From: Torymus aiolomorphi | Taxonomy: Eukaryota > Arthropoda > Insecta > Hymenoptera > Torymidae | NCBI GenBank assembly: GCA_036365515.1 | Contig: CM070874.1 | Span: forward strand, 25,291,862 to 25,355,861 | Direction of reading: 5' to 3' | Length of the DNA stretch: 64,000 nt | Shown here: positions 11,546-25,100 of the stretch, piece after piece | Layout of the letters: each line of letters starts with the position of its first letter | Numbering within the stretch: the stretch's first letter is position 1 | Position numbers and translations under genes: made by a program | Notes under the pieces: generated by a model | What the model was told of the DNA's origin: nothing | What the model saw: only the letters and a program-made list of their open reading frames with translations | The model's database searches: none

Positions 11546-13310
11546 AAGATGACCTAAGAGAAAAAAATTCTCTCTCCGCGGCGTTTGGTATTTCCAAACT
11601 TTTTATTACTGGAATTATTTTCTGAGGATACAAAATACCAGAAAAAAAATTAGGAACCAAATCGACTCCCCGGAACACCCCCAAAAAGCTGATTATATAG
11701 GGGTAGTAACGGAAAAAAAATTCTCTCTCCGCGGCGTTTGGTATTTCCAAACTTTTTATTGCTGGAATTATTTTCTGAGGATGCAAAATACCCGCAAAAA
11801 ATTAGGAACCAAATCGACTCCCCGGAACACCCCCAAAAAGCTGATTATATAGGGGTAGTAACGGAAAAAAAATTCTCTCTCCGCGGCGTTTGGTATTTCC
11901 AAACTTTTTATTGCTGGAATTATTTTATGAGCACACAAACTACTCGTAAAAAAATTACGAACTAAATCGACTCCCCGGAAAACCCCCAAACAGCTGATTA
12001 TATAATCAGATATATAGGGGTCGTGACGGAAAAAAAATTCTCACTGCTCGGTGTCTGGCATTTCCAAACTTTTTAAAGCTGGAATTACTTTTTGAGCATA
12101 AAAACTCCCTGTAAAAAAATTACGAACCAAATCGACTCCCCGGAAACCCTTAAACAGCTGATTATATAATCAGATATATAGGGGTTGTCACCGAAAAAAA
12201 ATTCTCACTGCTCGGTGTCTGGCATTTCCAAACTTTTTAATGCTGGAATTACTTTTTGAGCACAAGAACTCCCTATAAAAAAATTACGAACCAAATCAAT
12301 TCCCCGGAAAACCCCCAAACAGATGATTATATAGGGGTCGTGACGGAAAAAAAATTCTCACTGCTCGGTGTCTGGCACTTCCAAACTTTTTATCGCTGAA
12401 ATTATTTTATGAGCACACAAACTATTCGTAAAAAAATTACTAACCAAATCGACTCCCCGGAAGCCGCCTAAACAGCTGATTATATTATCAGATATATAGG
12501 GGTCATGACGGAAAAAGAATTCTCACTGCTCGGTGTCTGGCATTTCCAAACTTTTTAAAGCTGGAATTACTTTTTGAGCATAAAAACTCCCTGTAAAAAA
12601 ATTACGAAACAAATCGACTCCCCGGAAACCCCCTAAACGGCTGATTATAAAATCAGGTATATAGGGGTTGTGACCGAAAAAAAATTCTCTCTCAGCGGCG
12701 TTTAGCATTTCCAAACTTTTTATTGCTGGAATTATTTTATGAGCACACAAACTACTCGTAAAAAAATTACGAACCAAATCGACTCCCCGGAAAACCCCTA
12801 AACAGCTGATTATATATTCAGGTATATAGGGGACGTGACCGAAGAAAAATTCTCTCTCAGCGACGTTTGGCATTTCCAAACTTTTTATCGCTGAAATTAT
12901 TTTATGAGCACACAAACTACTCGTAAAAAAATTATGAACCAAATCGACTACCCGGAAAACCCCCAAACAGTTGATTATATAACCAGATATATAGGGGTCG
13001 TGACGGAAAAAAAATTCTCACTGCTCGGTGTCTGGCATTTCCAAACTTTTTAAAGCTGGAATTACTTTTTGAGCATAAAAACTCCCTGTAAAAAAATTAC
13101 GAACCAAATCGACTCCCCGGAAACCCCCCAAACAGCTGATTATATATTCAGGTATATAGGGGACGTGACCGAAGAAAAATTCTCTCTCAGCGACGTTCGG
13201 CATTTCCAAACCTTTTATCGCTCAAATTATTTTATGAGCACACAAACTACTCGTAAAAAAATTATGAACCAAATCGACTCCCCGGAAAACCCCCAAACAG
13301 CTACGGGTCA
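11546..13310 (-). repeat. Satellite A array, left inverted end (~11 monomers)
   Basis: Tandem ~150-165-bp monomers on the minus strand relative to 19125-26815. The recurring core is AAACTTTTTA(T/A)(T/A)GCTGGAATTA and GACTCCCCGGAA, with a variable TATATAATCAG stretch. Three monomer types can be told apart by their middle: a 'CTCGGTGTCTGGC' type, a 'CTCAGCGGCGTTT' type and a 'CTCCGCGGCGTTTGG' type. It is non-coding. Confidence 0.9.
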
Positions 13311-13690
13311 AAATCTATAAGAAACAACTGTTTTTATCCGGGGACATATTGCATACGGGACGGTACCCAGCTCCTAGACTATATATACTGTAGGCGCTTG
13401 GCTCTCCGGCGTGCGCCGCGCCGTCGCCGCACCTCGAGCACAGGCTCTACTGTTGCCTGTTGTCTGCGCTCTCTACGCCTCTATGGCAGCTAGCTATCTC
13501 TCTCTCTCCGCGGCTCTCGCGCTGCTGGGCTCGGCCGCTATAGATTCTAACTATACCTATAGCTTGCGACTCGCTCGACCGGCCGAGTGTTTATGTTTCG
13601 CCGCGCTCCGACTTTCGTCGACTTTGTTATTGTTGCGAGCTCGTATACGTTCCGATTATAAGCGCTTTTGAAAACTATATATATAACTCT
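13311..13690. other. GC-rich unique block inside foldback element
   Basis: Follows the left array. A TATA-like CTATATATACTG at about 13378 precedes a CpG-rich ~250-bp stretch with an 86-codon ORF (13411-13671) that is Ala/Leu/Arg-rich and has no recognisable family. It resembles the other GC-rich repeats in composition but is not an obvious copy. It could be a relic promoter of the element. Confidence 0.4.
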
Positions 13691-14385
13691 CTCATAATAC
13701 ATATTCCTACTCTCTAAGGCCTAATATATTATTGATTAAATGTTAATCAACAATCAAATACCTCAACAGTAAGAGTAAAATTTCCAATTACCTTACGGTG
13801 CGATAAAATTTAAAAAACATTTTTATTCAGAGAATAATTAGAATATCGCTTAACTCTATAACCGAAAGTACGATTTACAACACGAAAAAACAATTCGGCG
13901 ATGCGCAAAAAAGCCGTTAATTGGTTTATTTAGACGCAAAGAAACTAAAACGACAATCTCAAGTCAAAATCCATACGGGCTAGGATGATGAGCCTAAACG
14001 ATTTTACAGTTTGCAGTTGTTTGATGTAATCAGAACACCATATTCCTCTGAAATATAATTAATTATAGTCTATAATATAAAAAAATGTTATTATATTATA
14101 CACATTTATTACTCTAGTGGAGTTGAAATTTTAATAATTTGAAAAATCATATTTTAGAATAGATAAATTACATAAAATAATTTTTTTAAATGAATATATT
14201 TTAATATAAAATTGCATTCTATGTGCATATTTGATTTTGCATAAATACATTATTGAAAAGTATATATAAAATTATATTTGAAAACATTTACGGGGAAAAA
14301 TCGTAATTATTAAATTGCAAATTAAAAATACAAAGGTTTATGTCAAAAGTCAAATTCACAAATTTTTTACATGGTTATTGGCGCG
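13691..14385. other. AT-rich stretch, nothing recognised
   Basis: About 700 bp of AT-rich DNA with no ORF above 60 codons, no clear repeat partner within the window and no RNA gene that I can recognise. Confidence 0.6.
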
Positions 14386-14930
14386 TGAATATATCGACGG
14401 CTGCGCGGAACAAGGTTGTATTTCAGCGCGCGGACGAAGAACGTTGTATCTCACCGCGCGGACGAAGAACGTCATATCTCACTGCGCAGATGAAGAACGT
14501 CGTATCTCAGCGCGCGGATAAAGAACATCGTATCTCACCACGCGGATAAAGAACGTCGTATCCCAGCGCGCGGACGAAGAACGTCGTATCCCAGCGCGCG
14601 GACGAAGAACGTCGTATCTCACCGCGCGGACGAAGAACGTCGTATCTCACCGCCCGGACGAAGAACGTCGTATCTCTCCGCGCGGATAAAATATCTCGGC
14701 GCGCGGACAAAAAACATCGTATCTCGCCGTATACTGGCCGTGTACGCCGCAAGAACGCCGAGATACGACGTTCATCGTCCGCGCGGTGAGATACGATATT
14801 CTTCATCCGCGCGGTGAGATACGATGTTCTTCGTCCGCGCGGTGAGATACGACGCTCTTCGTCCGCGCGCTGAGATACGACGTTCTTCATCTACGCGGTG
14901 AGATACGACCTTGTTCCGCTCAGTCGTCGA
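14386..14930. repeat. 28-bp minisatellite arranged as an inverted pair
   Basis: Units close to GCGGACGAAGAACGTCGTAT plus CTCACCGC repeat head-to-tail about 11 times in 14386-14730. They then recur in inverse complement about 6 times in 14755-14930, separated by ~25 bp. The two halves could form a long hairpin or cruciform. ORFs through it only translate the repeat. Confidence 0.9.
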
Positions 14931-15000
14931 TATATTGAATAAATAAATTCATTGAACTAGGATTCGTTATGAAAAAAATCTTTAAAACAAAAGTGATCAT

Positions 15001-15139
15001 CGGGTGGGGAGAAGATTCTATCTCGGCGAATCGCGTGAAAAGGTCCTATTCCAGACGAGCGCGTAAGAAGGTGGGACACTACTGAGATAGGACCTTTTCA
15101 CGCGCTCCGTTGAGATAGAACCTTCTTCTTCCCACCCGA
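15001..15139. repeat. Short inverted repeat / hairpin element
   Basis: Arms of about 50 bp: GGGTGGGGAGAAGATTCTATCTC on the left (first 20 bases GGGTGGGGAGAAGATTCTAT) and its near complement ending CTTCTTCCCACCC on the right. The inner match is GAAAAGGTCCTAT / ATAGGACCTTTTC. It may be a small MITE; no clear target duplication was seen. Confidence 0.65.
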
Positions 15140-15304
15140 GGAAATATCCTCAAATTATAAAAAATTATATAAAAAATTATAAAAAAATATAAATTTCTTC
15201 TTTTTTCTACATATATTTCCTACCTATTTACCGCTCTTTATGTGTGCCACGAAAAAATTATGATTTCTTCGACGAGGGGCGCATCGACATCACGTTCTTT
15301 AGAA

Positions 15305-15514
15305 ATGGATCTGAAGTTCGCAACGAAATAAAAAAAAAAACATTTTTCTTCATGGTTATACTAATTAATATTAATTTTGTGTGTAGATTTAGTGTTTTAT
15401 AAAATAAAATAACTTTCTAACAAAGGTTTAGATGAAATTTCCATTATTTAATAACTTAAATTAATTGTAAGAAATTATTTCGTTGCATTCCAACGGTGCA
15501 AACTTCAGACCCAT
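15305..15514. mobile_element. MITE sharing the foldback-element tip, 210 bp
   Basis: The ends ATGGATCTGAAG... and ...CTTCAGACCCAT are inverted and match the tip of the 11380-26982 element. It is flanked by a perfect 8-bp duplication CTTTAGAA (15297-15304 and 15515-15522). Its interior is an inverted relative of the MITE at 17414-17637. It is non-coding. Confidence 0.88.
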
Positions 15515-15529
15515 CTTTAGAACGTATTT

Positions 15530-17330
15530 TTAGAAAATTATAAAAACAAAAAATTTTTTTCATAACGGACAAATAGTATTTAATTTTAATTTTGATAAAC
15601 ATGCAGCATCGCGGAGATAATATTTTTGTTAATAGTAGGCACACCGTATCCAAAATCAAATTTACCGAAAATTTAACAAGAGTTGATAGCTTAAATAAAT
15701 TGGTACAGCGTTTTTTACCATATTCTAGCAGTTTTTTTTTAGCAACGTTTAAAAGTATAAAATTGTCTTCAGTACGGAGGAAATATCTAAATTTAGGCCT
15801 CTTCTGATGTCCCATGAGCTTATCCTTGCATAATAGTAAGTTCTATGTAGTGGAACATGTTACTGGAAGTGGATTATATAAATATTTGCTTGACTTAGCT
15901 AAATATCTGAGAACCATAGATATGTCACAGTACTATAAAAGTTATTTCCCTCTTATGTCTCGATAAAAATAAAAAAATTTCTTTGAGGGCACATCTACAG
16001 GACAAAGTTTTTCTGAATGTTAAAAAAAGTATGTACAAGCTCAATTTAATAGTATCATTTTTCGTCGAAACTTATAAGTCAATTTTGCATTAATAAGAAG
16101 TTTCACTTTTTTTTAAATGACGAAACTTGGAAAAGATATTTAATTTTGAAGGCACATCTACTAGACAAACTTTCTTGTTCTTTAAGCCTTTCTGAATGCG
16201 AAAAAAATTATATACTTTTAAATCTAAAAATTAAAGATAATTTCGTCTTTTTTCTAAATGACGACACTTATAAATACTGGCATCTACCTTTTTGATCTTG
16301 CAAGAATAATTATCTACACTGAAATTATTACTTTAAAAGTTACAGTTTTCTAAGGAATAATCGTTATTACAATTATAACTTCCCATAATAATTTGTTACA
16401 GGCGATAATTCAATAAATATCTGAAAATATAAAATATCAATATTTTTTAATCATCACATCAGCTTTACGTAATGCATATTGTAATTGAAGTAAATAAGTG
16501 AATAAGGAACATCAGTTATCCCATTTAATTTTTTATTTAAAAATTATAAGAAATACGTTAAGCTGATGTGATGATTGAAAAAAAATTGATATTTAATATT
16601 TTCAGATATTATTTGAATTATCGTTAGTAGCAAATTATTATAGGAAGTTATAATTGTAATAACGTTTATCACTTAGGAAACTGTAACTTTTAAAGTAATA
16701 ATTTCAGTGTAGATAATTATTCTTGCAAAGATCAAATAGGTAGATGCCAGTATTTATAAGGTGTCGTCGATTAGAAAAAAGACAAAATTATTCTTAATTT
16801 TAGATTTCAAAGTAAATAATTTTGTTGACATTCAGAAAGACTTAAAGAACAAGAAAACTTTGTCCTGCAGATGTGCCTTTAAAAAAATTTTTTAATTTTT
16901 TTCGAGAGGTAGGAGGGAAATAACTTTTATAGTACTGTGATACATCTATGGTTCTCACATATTTAGCTAACTATAAGTCAAGTAAATATTTATATAATCC
17001 ACTTCCAGTAACATGTTCCACTACATAGAACTCACTATAATGCAAGGATACGCTCGTGGGGCATCAGAATTTAGATATTTCCTCCGCGTACTCAAGACAA
17101 TTTTATACTTATAAACGTTAATAAAAAAAACAGCCAGAATATGGTAAAAAAACGCTGTACCAACTTTTTTAGGCTATCAACTCTTGTCAAATTTTCGGTA
17201 AATGTGATTGGATACGATGTGCCTACTATTAACAAAAATATTATCTCCGCGACGCTGCATTTTTATAAAAATTTAAATTAAATACTATTAGTCCGTTATA
17301 AAAAAAACTTTTTTGTTTGTAAGAAACTAT
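15530..17330. repeat. 1.8-kb palindrome, ~0.9-kb arms
   Basis: The arms 15530-16472 and 16553-17330 are inverse complements with about 80 bp between them. The inner ends read ATCACATCAGCTTTACGTA and TACGTTAAGCTGATGTGAT. Parts are related to 3900-4090 and 7080-7450. Short ORFs at 15456-15815 lie in the arm and are not gene-like. Confidence 0.8.
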
Positions 17331-17413
17331 TGCATCTTGAAGAAAAATTGATTATATCACATAAAAACAGTAAGCAAATTAGTAAAACGTGTTTTTCTTG
17401 TCTTTATATATAA

Positions 17414-17637
17414 ATGGGTCTGAAATTTGCATCGTTGGAATGCAACGAAATAATTTTTTACAATTGCTTTAAGTTATTAAACAATGGAAATTTTATCTAA
17501 ACCTTTGTTATAAAGCTATTTTATACTATAAAACAGTAAATCTATACACAAAATTAATATTAATTAGTATAAACTTGAAGTAAAATGAATTATTTTTTTA
17601 TTTCGTTGCGCCCCAACGTTGCAAACTTCAGACCCAT
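17414..17637. mobile_element. MITE sharing the foldback-element tip, 224 bp
   Basis: The termini ATGGGTCTGAAATTTGCA and TTGCAAACTTCAGACCCAT are inverted. It is flanked by a perfect 8-bp duplication ATATATAA at 17406-17413 and 17638-17645. With the MITE at 15305 it fixes the family tip and the duplication length. It is non-coding. Confidence 0.9.
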
Positions 17638-17881
17638 ATATATAAAGCAGTTGACAGAAAAAAATTATACTTTAGGTACACATTGGTATTAGTAATTTTT
17701 TAAATAGGAAACTTGTGGAGGTTCGTTGCACACTCACGTTTATAAAATAATTTTCTTTACGAGTAACAAATACCAATACTTAGGGAACATCTTTGGAAAT
17801 GATATAGGTATAGATAAGGATGCTAGCCTTTCCCCTGAAAATTTAATCAATACGTATTGACAAATGTCAGTAATTTTTTAC

Positions 17882-18371
17882 TAGGGGTGCACGACTACTC
17901 GAAGATCCGAACTATTTACTCTATAAATTCAACTCGACGAACTCAAGTCGAATCAAATGTTTTACTTGATATATTGAACTTTTATCGAGTGGTTTGAAAT
18001 TATAGAACACTTCCAACTTCCAGTGCATAGTAGTGAATAAATTATAAAAGAATTATAAATAAAAAATTATAGATAATTATAAGTAATCTTAGGATAATTA
18101 TAATTATTATCGCTAAATAGTAGCTAAATCCAAAAACAAATTACATTCAGCTAATTAAGTATATAATATTATAAGTTACTAAGAGAGCCAGCTGGTTCTA
18201 TCTAGATCGAACTACTTAATTCGAGTAGCTCGACTTCATTCGAGTAGTTCGAGTTGGTCCGAGTAGTTCGATCTGACTCGAGCAGTTCAAAGTATAATGT
18301 ACTCGATTCAAGTTCGAAGAAAAAGCTCGATACAGTTCAAACACGCCAAACCGAGTACTTGTACACCCCTA
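17882..18371. mobile_element. hAT-type MITE, 490 bp
   Basis: The ends are TAGGGGTGCACGACTACTCG and, at the right, the complement of GTAGGGGTGTACAAGTACTCG. The 8-bp flanks TTTTTTAC (17874-17881) and CTTTTTAC (18372-18379) differ at one base, as expected for an old 8-bp duplication. The TAGGGGTG tip and 8-bp duplication fit hAT. The interior has ~15-bp repeats of TCGAGTAGTTCGAG at 18215-18290. It is non-coding. Confidence 0.8.
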
Positions 18372-18383
18372 CTTTTTACCCGT

Positions 18384-18620
18384 ACTAGATTCTAAAGCAG
18401 AACGTGCTACGCGCGCCTGAACACGAACCTATCTTACCTACTGAATTCGCAAATGAAATTTTTTGACAACGCTCTGAAGTTGGCTCTGTAAGCTTCAATT
18501 CGATAATAATAACTATAACCTTTTTACAATGGGAACTAGATTCTAAACAGAGCGCGCTACGCTTGCCTGCACGCTAACCTATCTTGTTTGTATTGTTTGC
18601 AGATTTGTCACTGAATTTTA
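18384..18620. repeat. Two-copy ~150-bp direct repeat
   Basis: ACTAGATTCTAAA followed by a GCGCTACGC and CCTATCTT stretch occurs at 18384 and again at 18536, with moderate divergence between copies. The rest up to 19124 is AT-rich. It includes an element-related segment at 18945-19040 that matches 3430-3540 and 7785-7880. No gene is visible. Confidence 0.55.
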
Positions 18621-19124
18621 CAAACAAATGCATATAACTTTGCAGGTTTTGAAAATTTTTCAATTTTGATATCGGCAACTTCCCCTGAAATTTAAAAAGG
18701 AAGAAAATGAGACCTTGCAAATTAAAATTGAATGAAAAACAAAAAAGATTTGTATTTGATATTGATTTTTTTTTTAATGCACAAAACATACTTTTGCAAA
18801 ATTGGAAATTCTCTAACAAAAATATTTTCCGTTATGTTCAGAACTCTGCTTCGTGTCATATTAGTTTTCAGATTCGAATGTGTAAATGAATTTTTGTAAA
18901 AAATGTTCATAGCTTTAGGTCTACTAGACCGCTGGAGCCACCTTAAAAAATTTTCATAGCACACCGACCTACCAGGGCTCAAATTAAAGTTTTTGGCAAA
19001 CAAAAAAGTTAAACAAATTGTGCAACGATCGTAAGTGGGCCCCTGTTCATATTAATAAATATATCAATTGGAAGAGGACATGAAAAACATAAAAAATGAC
19101 TGAATATTGACCGTTTTTTTATTT

Positions 19125-22100
19125 TGAGTCGATTTGGTTCATAATTTTTTTACAGGGAGTTTTTATGCTCAAAAAGTAATTCCAGCTTTAAAAAGTTTGG
19201 AAATGCCAGACGCCGCGGAATCAGATTTTTTTTTTTTGTCACGACCCCTATATAATCGGCTGTTTGGGGGTTTTCCAGAAAGTCGATTTGGTTCGTAATT
19301 TTTTTACAGGTACTTTGTGTGCTCATAAAATAATTTCAGCAATAAAAAGTTTGGAAATGCCAAACGCCGCTGAGAGAGAATTTTTTTTCCGTCACGACCC
19401 CTATATAATCAGCTGTTTGGGGGTTTTCCGGGGAGTCGATTTGGTTCGTAATTTTTTATAGGGAGTTCTTATGCTCAAAAAGTAATTCCAGCATTAAAAA
19501 GTTTGGAAATGCCAGACACCGAGCAGTGAGAATTTTTTTTCCGTCACGATCCCGATATAACTAATTATGTAATCAGTTGTTTGGGGGTTTTCCGGGGAGT
19601 CGATTTGGTTCGTAATTTTTTTACGAGTAGCTTGTGTGCTCATAAAATAATTTCGGCGATAAAAAGTTTGGAAATGCCAAGCGCCGCTGAGAGAGAATTT
19701 TTTTTTCCGTCACGACCCCTATATAATTAGTTGTTTGGGGGTTTTCCGGGGAGTCAATTTGGTTCGTAATTTTTCTATAGGGAGTTCTTATGCTCAAAAA
19801 GTAATTCCAGCATTAAATAGTTTGGAAATGCCAGACACCGAGCAGTGAGAATTTTTTTTCCGTCACGACCCCTATATATCTGATTATATAATCGGCTGTT
19901 TGGGGGTTTTCCGGGGAGTCGATTTGGTTCATAATTTTTTTTACGAGTAGTTTGTGTGCTCATAAAATAATTTCAGCGATAAAAGGTTTGGAAATGCCAA
20001 ACGCCGCTGAGAGAGAATTTTTCTTCTGTCACGTCCCCTATATACCTGATTGTATAATCAGCTGTTTGGGGGGTTTCCGGGGAGTCGATTTGGTTCGTAA
20101 TTTTTTTACAGGGAGTTTTTATGCTCAAAAAGTAATTCCAGCTTTAAAAAGTTTGGAATGCCAGACACCGAGCAGTGAGAATTTTTTTTCCGTTACGACC
20201 CCTATATATCTGGTTATATAATCAGCTGTTTGAGGGTTTTCCGGGTAGTCGAATTGGTTCATAATTTTTTTACGAGTAGTCTGTGTACTCATAAAATAAT
20301 TTCAGAGATAAAAAGTTTGGAAATGCCAAACGTCGCTGAGAGAGAATTTTTCTTCGGTCACGTCCCCTATATTCCTGAATATATAATTAGCTGTTTGGAG
20401 GGTTTCCGGGGAGACGATTTGGTTCGTAATTTTTTTACAGGGAGCTTTTATGCTCAAAAAGTAATTCCAGCTTTAAAAAGTTTTGAAATGCCAGACACCG
20501 AGCAGTGAGAATTTTCTTTCCGTCACGACCCCTATATATTAGATTATAAATCAGCTGTTTGGGGGTTTTCCGGGGGATCGATTTGGTTCGTAATTTTTTT
20601 ACGAGTAGGTTGTGTGCTCATAAAATAATTCCAGCATTAAAAATTTTGGAAATGCCAGACACCGAGCAGTGAGAATTTTTTTTACGTCACGACCGCAATA
20701 TATCTGATTATATAATCAGCTGTTTGGGGGTTTTCCGGGGAGTCAATTTGGTTCGTAATTTTTTTACGAGTAGTTTGTGTGCTCATAAAATAATTTCAGC
20801 GATAAAAAGTTTGGAAATGCCAAGCGCCGCTGAGAGAGAATTTTTTTTCCGTCATGACCCCTATATAATCAGCTGTTTGGGGGTTTTCCGGGGAGTTGAT
20901 TTGGTTCGTAATTTTTTTATAGGGAGTTCTTATGCTCAAAAAGTAATTCCAGCATTAAAAAGTTTGGAAATGCCAGACACCGCGCAGTGAGAATTTTTTT
21001 TCTGTCACAACCCCAGTATATCTGATTATATAATCAGCTGTTTGGGGGTTTTCGGGGGAGTCGATTTGGTTCATAATTTTTTTACGAATAGTTTGTGTGC
21101 CCATAAAATAATTTCAGCGATAAAAGGTTTGGAAATGCCAAACGTCGCTGAGAGAGAATTTTTCTTCGGTCACGTCCCCTATATACCTGAATATATAATA
21201 GGCTGTTTGGGAGGTTTCCGGGGAGTCGATTTGGTTCGTAATTTTTTTACTAGTAATTTGTGTGCTTATAAAATAATTCCAGCAATAAAAAGTTTTGAAA
21301 TGCCAAACGCCGCTGAGAGAGAATTTTTCTTCGGTCACGTCCCGTATATACCTGAATATATAATCAGCTGTTTGGGGGGTTTCCGGGGAGTCGATTTGGT
21401 TGCTAATTCTTTTATAGGGAGTTCTTATGCTCAAAAAGTAATTCCAGCATTAAAAAGTTTGGAAATGCCAGACACCGCGCAGTGAGAATTTTTTTTCCGT
21501 CACGATCCCTATATTTCTGATTATATAATCAGCTGTTTGGGGGGTTTCCGGGGAGTCGATTTGGTTCGTAATTTTTTTACGAGTAGTTTGTGTACTCATA
21601 AAATAATTCCAGCAATAAAAAGTTTGGAAATACCAAACGCCGCGGAGAGAGAATATTTTTCCGTTACTACCCCAATATAATCAGCTTTTTGGGGGTGTTC
21701 CGGGGAGTCGATTTGGTTCCTAATTTTTTTGCGGTTATTTTGCATCCTCAGAAAATAATTTCAGCAATAAAAAGTTTGGAAATACCAAACGCCGCGGAGA
21801 GAGAATTTTTTTTCCGTTACTACCCATATATACGTGATTTTATAATCAGCCGTTTAGGGGGTTTCCGGGGAGTCAATTTGTTTTGTAATTTTTTTACAGG
21901 GAATTTTTATGCTCAAAAAGTAATTCCAGCTTTAAAAAGTTTGGAAATGCCAGACACCGAGCAGAGAGAATTTTTTTTCCGTCATGACCCCTATATATCT
22001 GATAATATAATAAGCTGTTTAGGGAGCTTCCGGGGAGTCGATTTTGTTAGTAATTTTTTTACGAGTAGTTTGTGTGCTCATAAAATAATTCCAGCAATAA

Positions 22101-25100
22101 AAAGTTTGGAAATGCTAAACGCCGCTGAGAGAGAATTTTTTTTCCGTCATGTCCCCTATATAATCTGCTGTTTGGGGGTTTTCCGGGGAGTCGATTTGGT
22201 TGCTAATTTTTTTATAGGGAGTTCTTATGCTCAAAAAGTAATTCCAGCATTAAAAAGTTTGGAAATGCCAGACACCGCGCAGTGAGAATTTTTTTTCCGT
22301 CACGATCCCTATATATCTGATTATATAATCAGCTGTTTGGGTGTTTTCCTGGGAGTCGATTTGGTTCATAATTTTTTTACGAGTAGTTTGTGTGCTCATA
22401 AAATAATTCCAGCATTAAAAAGTTTGGAAATGCCAGACACCGAGCAGTGAGAATTTTTTTTCCGTCACGACCCCTATATACCTGAATATATAATCAGCTG
22501 TTTGGGGGGTTTCCGGGGAGTCGATTTGGTTCGTAATTATTTACGAGTAATTTGTGTGCTTATAAAATAATTCCAGCAATAAAAAGTTTTGAAATGCCAA
22601 ACGCCGCTGAGAGAGAATTTTTCTTCGGTCACGTCCCGTATATACCTGCATATATAATCAGCTGTTTGGGGGGTTTCCGGGGAGTCGATTTGGTTGCTAA
22701 TTCTTTTATAGGGAGTTCTTATGCTCAAAAAGTAATTCCAGCATTAAAAAGTTTGGAAATGCCAGACACCGCGCAGTGAGAATTTTTTTTCCGTCACGAT
22801 CCCTATATTTCTGATGATATAATCAGCTGTTTGGGGGGTTTCCGGGGAGTCGATTTGGTTCGTAATTTTTTTACGAGTAGTTTGTGTACTCATAAAATAA
22901 TTCCAGCAATAAAAAGTTTGGAAATACCAAACGCCGCGGAGAGAGAATATTTTTCCGTTACTACCCCTATATAATCAGCTTTTTGGGGGTGTTCCGGGGA
23001 GTCGATTTGGTTCCTAATTTTTTTGCGGTTATTTTGCATCCTCAGAAAATAATTTCAGCAATAAAAAGTTTGGAAATACCAAACGCCGCGGAGAGAGAAT
23101 TTTTTTTCCGTTACTACCCATATATACGTGATTTTATAATCAGCCGTTTAGGGGGTTTCCGGGGAGTCAATTTGTTTTGTAATTTTTTTACAGGGAGTTT
23201 TTATGCTCAAAAAGTAATTCCAGCTTTAAAAAGTTTGGAAATGCCAGACACCGAGCAGAGAGAATTTTTTTTCCGTCATGACCCCTATATATCTGATAAT
23301 ATAATAAGCTGTTTAGGGAGCTTCCGGGGAGTCGATTTTGTTAGTAATTTTTTTACGAGTAGTTTGTGTGCTCATAAAATAATTCCAGTAATAAAAAGTT
23401 TGGAAATGCTAAACGCCGCTGAGAGAGAATTTTTTTTCCGTCATGTCCCCTATATAATCTGCTGTTTGGGGGTGTTCCGGGGAGTCGATTTGGTTCCTAA
23501 TTTTTTTGCGGTTATTTTGCATCCTCAGAAAATAATTTCAGCAATAAAAAGTTTGGAAATACCAAACGCCGCGGAGAGAGAATTTTTTTTCCGGTACTAC
23601 CCATATATACGTGATTTTATAATCAGCCGTTTAGGGGGTTTCCGGGGAGTCAATTTGTTTTGTAATTTTTTTACAGGGAGTTTTTATGCTCAAAAAGTAA
23701 TTCCAGCTTTAAAAAGTTTGGAAATGCCAGACACCGAGCAGAGAGAATTTTTTTTCGGTCATGACCCCTATATATCTGATAATATAATAAGCTGTTTAGG
23801 GAGCTTCCGGGGAGTCGATTTTGTTAGTAATTTTTTTACGAGTAGTTTGTGTGCTCATAAAATAATTCCAGCAATAAAAAGTTTGGAAATGCTAAACGCC
23901 GCTGAGAGAGAATTTTTTTTCCGTCATGTCCCCTATATAATCTGCTGTTTGGGGGTTTTCCGGGGAGTAGATTTGGTTGCTAATTTTTTTATAGGGAGTT
24001 CTTATGCTCAAAAAGTAATTCCAGCATTAAAAAGTTTGGAAATGCCAGACACCGCGCAGTGAGAATTTTTTTTCCGTCACGATCCCTATATATCTGATTA
24101 TATAATCAGCTGTTTGGGTGTTTTCCTGGGAGTCGATTTGGTTCATAATTTTTTTACGAGTAGTTTGTGTGCTCATAAAATAATTCCAGCATTAAAAAGT
24201 TTGGAAATGCCAGACACCGAGCAGTGAGAATTTTTTTTCCGTCACGACCCCTATATACCTGAATATATAATCAGCTGTTTGGGGGGTTTCCGGGGAGTCG
24301 ATTTGGTTCGTAATTTTTTACGAGTAATTTGTGTGCTTATAAAATAATTCCAGCAATAAAAAGTTTGGAAATGCCAAACGCCGCTGAGACAGAATTTTTC
24401 TTCGGTCACGTCCCGTATATACCTGAATATATAATCAGCTGTTTGGGGGGTTTCCGGGGAGTAGATTTGGTTCGTAATTTTTTCACAGGGAGTTTTTATG
24501 TTCAAAAAGTAATTCCAGCTTTAAAAAGTTTGGAAATGCCAGACACCGAGCAGTGAGAATTTTTTTTCCGTCACGACCCCTATATACCTGAATATATAAT
24601 CAGCTGTTTGGGGGTTTTCCGGGGACTCGATTTGGTTGCTAATTTTTTTATAGGGAGTTTTTATGCTCAAAAAGTAATTCCAGCTTTAAAAAGTTTGGAA
24701 ATGCCAGACACCTGCAGTGAGAATTTTTTTTCGGTCACGACCCCTATATAATCAGCTTTTTGGGGGTGTTCCGGGGAGTCGATTTGGTTCCTAATTTTTT
24801 TATAGGGAGTTCTTATGCTCAAAAAGTAATTCCAGCATTAAAAAGTTTGGAAATGCCAGACACCGAGCGGTGACATTTTTTTTCCGTCACGACCCCTATA
24901 TATCTGATTATATAATCAGCTGTTTGGGGATTTTCCGGGGAGTCGATTTGGTTCGTAATTTTTTACGAGTAGTTTGTGTGCTCATAAAATAATTCCAGCA
25001 ATAAAAAGTTTGGAAATGCTAAACGCCGCTGAGAGAGAATTTTTTTTCGGTCACAACCCCTATATATCTGATTCTATAATCTGCTGTTTAGGGGGTTTCC

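Noticed and set aside
22983..24062. 359-codon ORF as a gene
   Set aside because: It lies wholly in satellite A. The peptide is the translated monomer, related monomers carry stops and indels, and the minus strand is also partly open.
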